From assembly GCA_027038235.1 (NCBI GenBank), contig JALVXV010000036.1, forward strand, positions 1 to 17,690: DNA of 17,690 nucleotides, in the 5' to 3' direction. The notes beneath the pieces were generated by a model, which was not told the origin of the DNA, did no database searches, and was given only the letters and a program-made list of their open reading frames with translations. This DNA comes from Campylobacterales bacterium (GTDB taxonomy: Bacteria > Campylobacterota > Campylobacteria > Campylobacterales > JALSKU01). Positions 13,690-17,690 of this stretch are shown piece by piece. Within the stretch, counting starts at the first letter, position 1, and each line of letters begins with the position of its first letter. The position numbers were made by a program, and so were the translations under genes.

Positions 13690-15792
13690 ATGCTTACAGA
13701 AGTTTTAAAGCGAGATGGCACTACTGAGGAGTTTTTACCCTACAAGATAGAAGATGCGATAAAAAAGGCTTTCAAAAGTGAAAATACTACATATGACAGA
13801 GCTGTTTTTTTAAATGTTTTAGATAAAATAAAGCATAAAAGAGTTGCTGCTGTTGAAGATATACAAGATTTAATCGAGCATGAACTTTATAAAGCTAGAT
13901 ACTTTGAGGTGATGAAGTCTTTTATGCAGTATCGCCTTATTCACAAGATGCAAAGAGAGCATATCTTAGGACTAAATGAAGATACTACCTATATAAATTG
14001 TACCCAAACCATAGAGGAGTATATAGATAAAGTTGATTGGAGGATAAATGCTAACTCCAATACTGGCTATTCAAATGCAGGTCTAGTCAATAATAGTGCT
14101 GGTAAAATTATAGCAAACTATTGGCTTGATAAGATCTATTCAAAAGAGGAGGGTTATGCCCATAGAAATGGGGATTATCACATTCATGATCTTGACTGTC
14201 TTACTGGATATTGTGCAGGGTGGAGTTTAAGAGTTTTGCTTGATGAGGGGTTTAATGGAGTAAGAGGAAGGGTTGAGAGTAAAGCTCCAAATCATTTTAG
14301 AGAAGCTTTAGGACAGATGGCAAACTTTTTAGGTATTTTACAAAGTGAGTGGGCTGGAGCCCAAGCTTTTAGTAGTTTTGATACATACTTAGCACCCTAT
14401 GTTTTTAAAGATAAACTCTCTTTTAAGGAGATAAAAAAGGCTATAAGAAGTTTCGTTTACAATCTAAATGTACCAGCAAGATGGGGTCAAAGCCCATTTA
14501 CCAATATTACGATAGATTGGACGGTACCAAGCGATCTAAAAGATCAAATTCCTACAAAAAATCAGATCCATCTTTTTAGAGATATAGATGATAAAGAGCT
14601 TTTGGAAGTTGCAAAACAAAGAGGTATTAAAAATCTAACAGATATGACATATAAGCATTTTCAAAAAGAGATGAATCTTATAAACAAGGCTTATTATGAA
14701 GTGATGACCGAGGGAGATAAAACGGGTCAACCTTTTACATTTCCGATACCTACTGTAAATATCACAGAGGATTTTGATTGGTATGGGGAAAATACAGATC
14801 TTCTTTTTGAAAATACGGCAAAAATAGGCTCAAGTTACTTTCAAAATTTTATAGGAAGTCAATATATTAGAGATGAAAATGGTAATTTAGTTGAAAATCC
14901 TGAAGCTTATAAGCCAGGTGCAGTTAGAAGTATGTGTTGTAGGCTCCAGCTAGACCTTAGAGAGCTTTTAAAAAGGGGTGGTGGTCTTTTTGGAAGTGCA
15001 GAGATGACAGGAAGTATAGGTGTAGTTACTATAAATGCCGCAAGACTTGGCTATCTATATAAAGATGATAAAGAGGCTCTTTATAAAGAGCTTACAAGGC
15101 TTATGGATTTAGCAAAGTCAACTTTAGAGAAAAAGAGAGTTTTTATTCAAGAGATGTATGATAGAGGACTCTATCCATATACCAAAAGATACCTTCCGGG
15201 ATTTAACAACCACTTTTCAACTATCGGAGTAAACGGTATCAATGAAATGATAAGAAATTTTACAGATGATAAAGATGATATTACTACAACTTTTGGAACT
15301 AATTTTGCTTTGGAAATGTTAGAGTTTATGAGAGAGAGATTGAAAACTTATCAAGAGGAGACAGGTAACTTGTATAATCTTGAAGCTACTCCTGCAGAGG
15401 GTACTACTTATAGATTTGCTAAAGAGGATAAGAAGAGATACCCAGATATTTTACAGGCTGGTTTTGGAAAAAATATATACTATACAAACTCATCTCAACT
15501 ACCTGTAAACTATACAGAAGATCCCTTTGAAGCTTTAGATATGCAAGATGAACTGCAGTGCAAATATACAGGTGGAACTGTTTTACACCTCTATATGAGT
15601 GAAAAGATAAGCTCACCCGAGGCTTGTAGAAAACTTGTAAAAAATGTTATAAGCAATTACAGATTGCCGTATATCACGATAACTCCTGTCTTTTCAGTAT
15701 GTGAAAAACATGGGTATTTAAGTGGAGAGTATGAATATTGTCCATATTGCGATGAAGAGTTGATAAAAGAGATGGAAGAGGGAAAGGTTTAG
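13690..15792 (+). CDS. nrdD: Anaerobic ribonucleoside-triphosphate reductase large chain, lacking the glycyl-radical C-terminus
   Basis: This is the catalytic chain of class III ribonucleotide reductase, which makes dNTPs without oxygen, 700 residues from ATG 13690 (AAGG at 13680-13683). An ATP-cone covers about 1-95 (VLKRDGTTEEFLPYKIEDAI). Catalytic-barrel blocks include YHIHDLDCLTGYCAGWSL, ADWTVP-like TIDWTVPSDL, and VRSMCCRLQLDLREL, with C417 the likely thiyl cysteine. The chain ends with a zinc-type region FSVCEKHGYLSG and CPYC, then stops 17 residues after the first cysteine of that CPYC. The RVxGY radical motif that normally follows in single-chain NrdD is absent. It is encoded by the separate gene at 15997. 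The frame is open and unbroken, so this is not a sequencing frameshift in the barrel. The call as NrdD is firm. Confidence 0.94.
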   Translation: MLTEVLKRDGTTEEFLPYKIEDAIKKAFKSENTTYDRAVFLNVLDKIKHKRVAAVEDIQDLIEHELYKARYFEVMKSFMQYRLIHKMQREHILGLNEDTTYINCTQTIEEYIDKVDWRINANSNTGYSNAGLVNNSAGKIIANYWLDKIYSKEEGYAHRNGDYHIHDLDCLTGYCAGWSLRVLLDEGFNGVRGRVESKAPNHFREALGQMANFLGILQSEWAGAQAFSSFDTYLAPYVFKDKLSFKEIKKAIRSFVYNLNVPARWGQSPFTNITIDWTVPSDLKDQIPTKNQIHLFRDIDDKELLEVAKQRGIKNLTDMTYKHFQKEMNLINKAYYEVMTEGDKTGQPFTFPIPTVNITEDFDWYGENTDLLFENTAKIGSSYFQNFIGSQYIRDENGNLVENPEAYKPGAVRSMCCRLQLDLRELLKRGGGLFGSAEMTGSIGVVTINAARLGYLYKDDKEALYKELTRLMDLAKSTLEKKRVFIQEMYDRGLYPYTKRYLPGFNNHFSTIGVNGINEMIRNFTDDKDDITTTFGTNFALEMLEFMRERLKTYQEETGNLYNLEATPAEGTTYRFAKEDKKRYPDILQAGFGKNIYYTNSSQLPVNYTEDPFEALDMQDELQCKYTGGTVLHLYMSEKISSPEACRKLVKNVISNYRLPYITITPVFSVCEKHGYLSGEYEYCPYCDEELIKEMEEGKV

Positions 15793-15996
15793 GATTTAGC
15801 TTTAACCCAAATTTTGCAATAGACTTCATTACATTAGCACATATCATTGAAGTTATAGGCACTTAAAAAAGTTTTGACTTAACACCAAGTAGATAAGCCT
15901 TCAACTTTTTTAAAAGCCTCTAATCTTCAAGCATAAGCACTACTGTAACAAATTCTATTGTAAAATTTGGGTTTAATAATAAATTAAGGAGAAAAA
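15793..15996 (+). other. Gap between the two NrdD genes, mostly a palindromic element
   Basis: This is a 204-base stretch with no gene. Bases 15804-15973 form an imperfect inverted repeat, described separately. The remainder is the ribosome site AAGGAG (15986-15991) of the small downstream gene. A weak TAAAAT (15961-15966) inside the right arm could serve as a -10 box for it. Confidence 0.7.
15804..15973. repeat. 170-base imperfect palindrome (MITE-like or large hairpin)
   Basis: The outer arms are AACCCAAATTTTGCAATAG (15804-15822) and its inverted copy at 15955-15973, with one mismatch in 19. Inside, further segments pair in order: TTACA-TAG with CTA-TGTAA, TTGAAG with CTTCAA, TAGGC with GCCT, and AAAAAAGTT (15865-15873) with AACTTTTTT (15903-15911), leaving a central loop of about 29 bases. 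The two arms are thus inverted, roughly 70-base homologous copies. A possible TTA duplication flanks ACCC...GGGT. The structure suits a miniature inverted-repeat element or a folded leader RNA; no transposase is present. Confidence 0.7.
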
Positions 15997-16176
15997 ATGA
16001 CAAGAGAAGAGATACTAGAAAAATTAAAAGATAGAAGAACAAAATGTACTGTATATACTAGAGTTATGGGTTATCACAGACCTGTTGAAAGCTTTAATAT
16101 AGGCAAAAAAGGCGAACACAAAGAGAGAAAGCACTTCAAAGAAAATCCCACTATAACTTTACAAAATTGTGCATAA
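15997..16176 (+). CDS. Stand-alone glycyl-radical domain of class III ribonucleotide reductase (NrdD C-terminal part)
   Basis: This is a 59-residue protein: a short helical lead (MTREEILEKLKDRR) followed by TKCTVYTRVMGYHRPVESFN and GKKGEHKERKHF. That second part corresponds to the C-terminal tail of ordinary NrdD (E. coli RVCGYLGSPDARPFNAGKQ), in which the glycine of RVCGY carries the radical. G25 is the equivalent residue here. The truncated NrdD upstream lacks exactly this segment, so the two are inferred to act together, with NrdG generating the radical on G25. The strong AAGGAG at 15986-15991, five bases ahead of the ATG, and the 8-base overlap with nrdG show that it is a real translated gene. 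It is too short for many gene finders. A role as a spare radical domain, like GrcA/YfiD for pyruvate formate-lyase, is a less likely alternative. Confidence 0.88.
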   Translation: MTREEILEKLKDRRTKCTVYTRVMGYHRPVESFNIGKKGEHKERKHFKENPTITLQNCA

Positions 16177-16849
16177 GATACTTTATGACATCACCAAATT
16201 TAGCATACTAGATTATGAAGATCATTTAAGTGCTATATTGTGGTTTGGTGGATGCAACATGAGATGTCCCTACTGCCACAATGCAGATATAGTCTTTGGA
16301 AAAAATAGTATCCAAAAAGAGGAAGCTATCAATTTTTTAAAAAGTAGAATTGGCAAACTTGAAGCTGTAGTTTTTAGTGGTGGAGAGTGTACCTTGTATA
16401 AAGAGCTACCCACCTTAGCAAAAGAGATAAAAGAGTTTGGTTTTAAGATAAAAATTGATACCAATGGAACAAACCCTGCTCTTTTAAAAGAGATGGTAGA
16501 GAGAAATTTAGTAGATTTTATCTCACTTGATTTTAAAGCCCCCAAAGAAAAGTATATATCTATCACATCAAATAAAGAGTTTTCATCATTTTTAGAAACT
16601 CTAAAATATCTTATCCAAAAAGGGCAAGATTTTGAAGTAAGAACAACTGTTCATACTGATATTTTAGATGAAAATGATATAAATAGTATCATAAAAGAGT
16701 TGCATTCTTTTGGTTTTAAGGGTAAATATTTTATCCAAAACTATATGCATCAAGATAAGATTTTAGGAGATTTAAAAGAGCAAAAAAGAGCTCTAAATAG
16801 GGATAAAATTATCTCAAATCTTATCAATATTAATTTTAGAAATTTTTAG
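16169..16849 (+). CDS. nrdG: Anaerobic ribonucleotide reductase activating protein (radical SAM)
   Basis: This radical SAM activase abstracts hydrogen from the NrdD glycine. It has 226 residues. The cluster motif is C29-x3-C33-x2-C36 (GGCNMRCPYCHNAD), with the SAM-binding GGE motif in VVFSGGECTLY. Later come IKIDTNGTNP and VDFISLDFKAPK. It resembles the longer NrdG/pyruvate-formate-lyase-activase-like type found with class III reductases of this phylum. The start is GTG 16169, overlapping the stop of the small glycyl-radical gene by eight bases. This implies coupled synthesis of the radical domain and its activase. The first ATG in frame lies well inside the conserved region, so GTG is required. 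Confidence 0.93.
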   Translation: MHKILYDITKFSILDYEDHLSAILWFGGCNMRCPYCHNADIVFGKNSIQKEEAINFLKSRIGKLEAVVFSGGECTLYKELPTLAKEIKEFGFKIKIDTNGTNPALLKEMVERNLVDFISLDFKAPKEKYISITSNKEFSSFLETLKYLIQKGQDFEVRTTVHTDILDENDINSIIKELHSFGFKGKYFIQNYMHQDKILGDLKEQKRALNRDKIISNLININFRNF

Positions 16850-16880
16850 AATTTCCCCTATCTTTTAAGCTTTTGTTAGA

Positions 16881-16886
16881 TATAAT
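16881..16886 (+). promoter_or_regulatory. -10 box of the cdsA promoter
   Basis: TATAAT lies 31 bases before the cdsA ATG, in a 68-base gap after nrdG. A TTTTAAGCTTTTG stretch lies upstream, with no clear -35 match. The ribosome site GAGG (16907-16910) follows seven bases before the start codon. The box suggests that cdsA is transcribed separately from nrdG. Confidence 0.6.
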
Positions 16887-16917
16887 AGAGCTATCGTGAT
16901 ACAAACGAGGTTGAGCA

Positions 16918-17682
16918 ATGAATATAAAAGAAAAATTTGAAAAAGATAGACAAAGATATATCACTGCTTTGGTTTTGATAGCAGTAGTTACTCTTGTTGG
17001 AGTGATAGATAAATTTTTTATAACTTGGCTATTTTTAGGTATTGCCTATATGTTTGCTATACATGAGAGTATCAATCTTTTTAAGATAAAGAGTAATATT
17101 TTGTACTCTTTGGCTTTAATTGTTTGGTTTGTAGCACTCTTTTATCCAAATCCAGATGACCTCTCCTTTTTAACTCTCATCGTTGCTATATCGGTAATGC
17201 TTTATGAAAAAAGGGTTGATTTTAAGCTTATTTATCCATTTTTATATCCTATGGCACCATTTTTATTTATTTTAGCACTTTATCATGATTATGGTATGGG
17301 CATACTTGTATGGTTAGTTTTGGTGGTTGTTTTTACTGATAGTGGAGCCTACTTTGTAGGCAAAAGCATAGGTAAAAAAAAGTTTTCTTCTATATCTCCT
17401 AATAAAACTATAGAGGGTGTTATAGGAGGTATAGCTATAGCCACGATAGTTGGTATCATTTATGGAGTCAATTATGTAGGCTTTTGGCTTGCAACTTTTG
17501 TATCTATATTGAGCTCTTTAGCTTCAGTCTATGGTGATCTTTTTGAGAGCTATTTAAAAAGAGAGGCAGGGGTAAAAGATAGTGGCTCTGTATTGCCAGG
17601 TCATGGAGGTGTGCTTGATAGAGTGGATGGCTATCTATTTGCAGCAGTTGTAATGGTTATACTTTTAAGAGGCTTGGCATAA
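16918..17682 (+). CDS. cdsA: Phosphatidate cytidylyltransferase (CDP-diacylglycerol synthase)
   Basis: CdsA makes CDP-diacylglycerol from phosphatidic acid and CTP, the branch point for phospholipid head groups, in the inner membrane. The protein has 254 residues, about seven or eight hydrophobic segments, and the full family signature near the C-terminus: GDLFESYLKREAGVKDSGS then LPGHGGVLDRVDGYLFAA. FTDSGAYFVGKSIGKKKFS and SPNKTIEGVIGG are also typical. ATG 16918 has GAGG seven bases upstream. The length is a little under the 265-285 usual for E. coli-type CdsA, from a shorter N-terminus. Confidence 0.96.
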   Translation: MNIKEKFEKDRQRYITALVLIAVVTLVGVIDKFFITWLFLGIAYMFAIHESINLFKIKSNILYSLALIVWFVALFYPNPDDLSFLTLIVAISVMLYEKRVDFKLIYPFLYPMAPFLFILALYHDYGMGILVWLVLVVVFTDSGAYFVGKSIGKKKFSSISPNKTIEGVIGGIAIATIVGIIYGVNYVGFWLATFVSILSSLASVYGDLFESYLKREAGVKDSGSVLPGHGGVLDRVDGYLFAAVVMVILLRGLA

Positions 17683-17690
17683 GTGATACT
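17683..17690 (+). CDS. Start of a further gene, possibly dxr (cut by window edge)
   Basis: GTG at 17683 directly follows the cdsA stop and reads M-I-L before the window ends. The isoprenoid gene dxr often follows cdsA in this phylum, and its product begins M-x-ILGSTGSIG. Only eight bases are visible, so this is a positional guess. Confidence 0.25.

Noticed and set aside
15804..15973. Integron attC site
   Set aside because: The ends do not fit RYYYAAC / GTRRRRY-type core sites, and there is no integrase or cassette array in the window.
16839..16855. Terminator after nrdG (GAAATT...AATTTC)
   Set aside because: The six-pair stem is all A-T except one pair, overlaps the nrdG stop region, and is followed by C-rich sequence with no T run.

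Overview
The window looks like part of a Campylobacterota (former Epsilonproteobacteria) chromosome. Base use is strongly AT-rich with A/T third positions. The gene content (gyrB, queF, cdsA, a histidine kinase with an 'AHQWNEPL' H-box, a class III ribonucleotide reductase, and a TRAP importer joined to lutABC) fits a free-living, facultatively or strictly anaerobic member such as an Arcobacter- or Sulfurimonas-type organism. The genus cannot be fixed from the sequence. A gyrB 3' end suggests that the replication origin is not far to the left.

Layout. (1) 1-4244: the end of gyrB, then a degenerate GGDEF-EAL membrane protein, queF, and an HD-domain nucleotidase-like protein that carries a second, eroded HD half. 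All are on the + strand and overlap end to start. (2) 4246-4354: the signal recognition particle RNA gene (ffs) on the minus strand, the only minus-strand gene recognised here. Its promoter sits in the leader of the next + strand gene. (3) 4382-7670: a small helical hypothetical protein, a sensor histidine kinase with a periplasmic substrate-binding-protein-like sensor, and an OmpR-type response regulator. (4) 7725-13532: a TRAP transporter (dctP, dctQ, dctM) followed without a break by lutA, lutB and lutC. Together these make a sense, import and oxidise unit, probably for lactate or a related 2-hydroxy/2-oxo acid. A direct repeat with 11-base spacing upstream of dctP is a good candidate operator for the response regulator. 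The two gaps inside lutABC each hold a different 7-base tandem repeat array. (5) 13690-16849: a class III anaerobic ribonucleotide reductase locus. The large NrdD chain stops just after its zinc-binding region. The segment with the glycyl-radical motif is a separate 59-residue ORF (15997-16176), overlapped by the activase gene nrdG. A 170-base imperfect palindrome lies between the two NrdD pieces. (6) 16918-17682: cdsA, with the start of another gene right behind it (probably dxr).

The strongest points for follow-up are the split NrdD with the radical glycine on its own small protein, the palindromic element between the two halves, the candidate response-regulator operator, the heptanucleotide arrays in the lut operon, and the catalytically eroded EAL and HD proteins.
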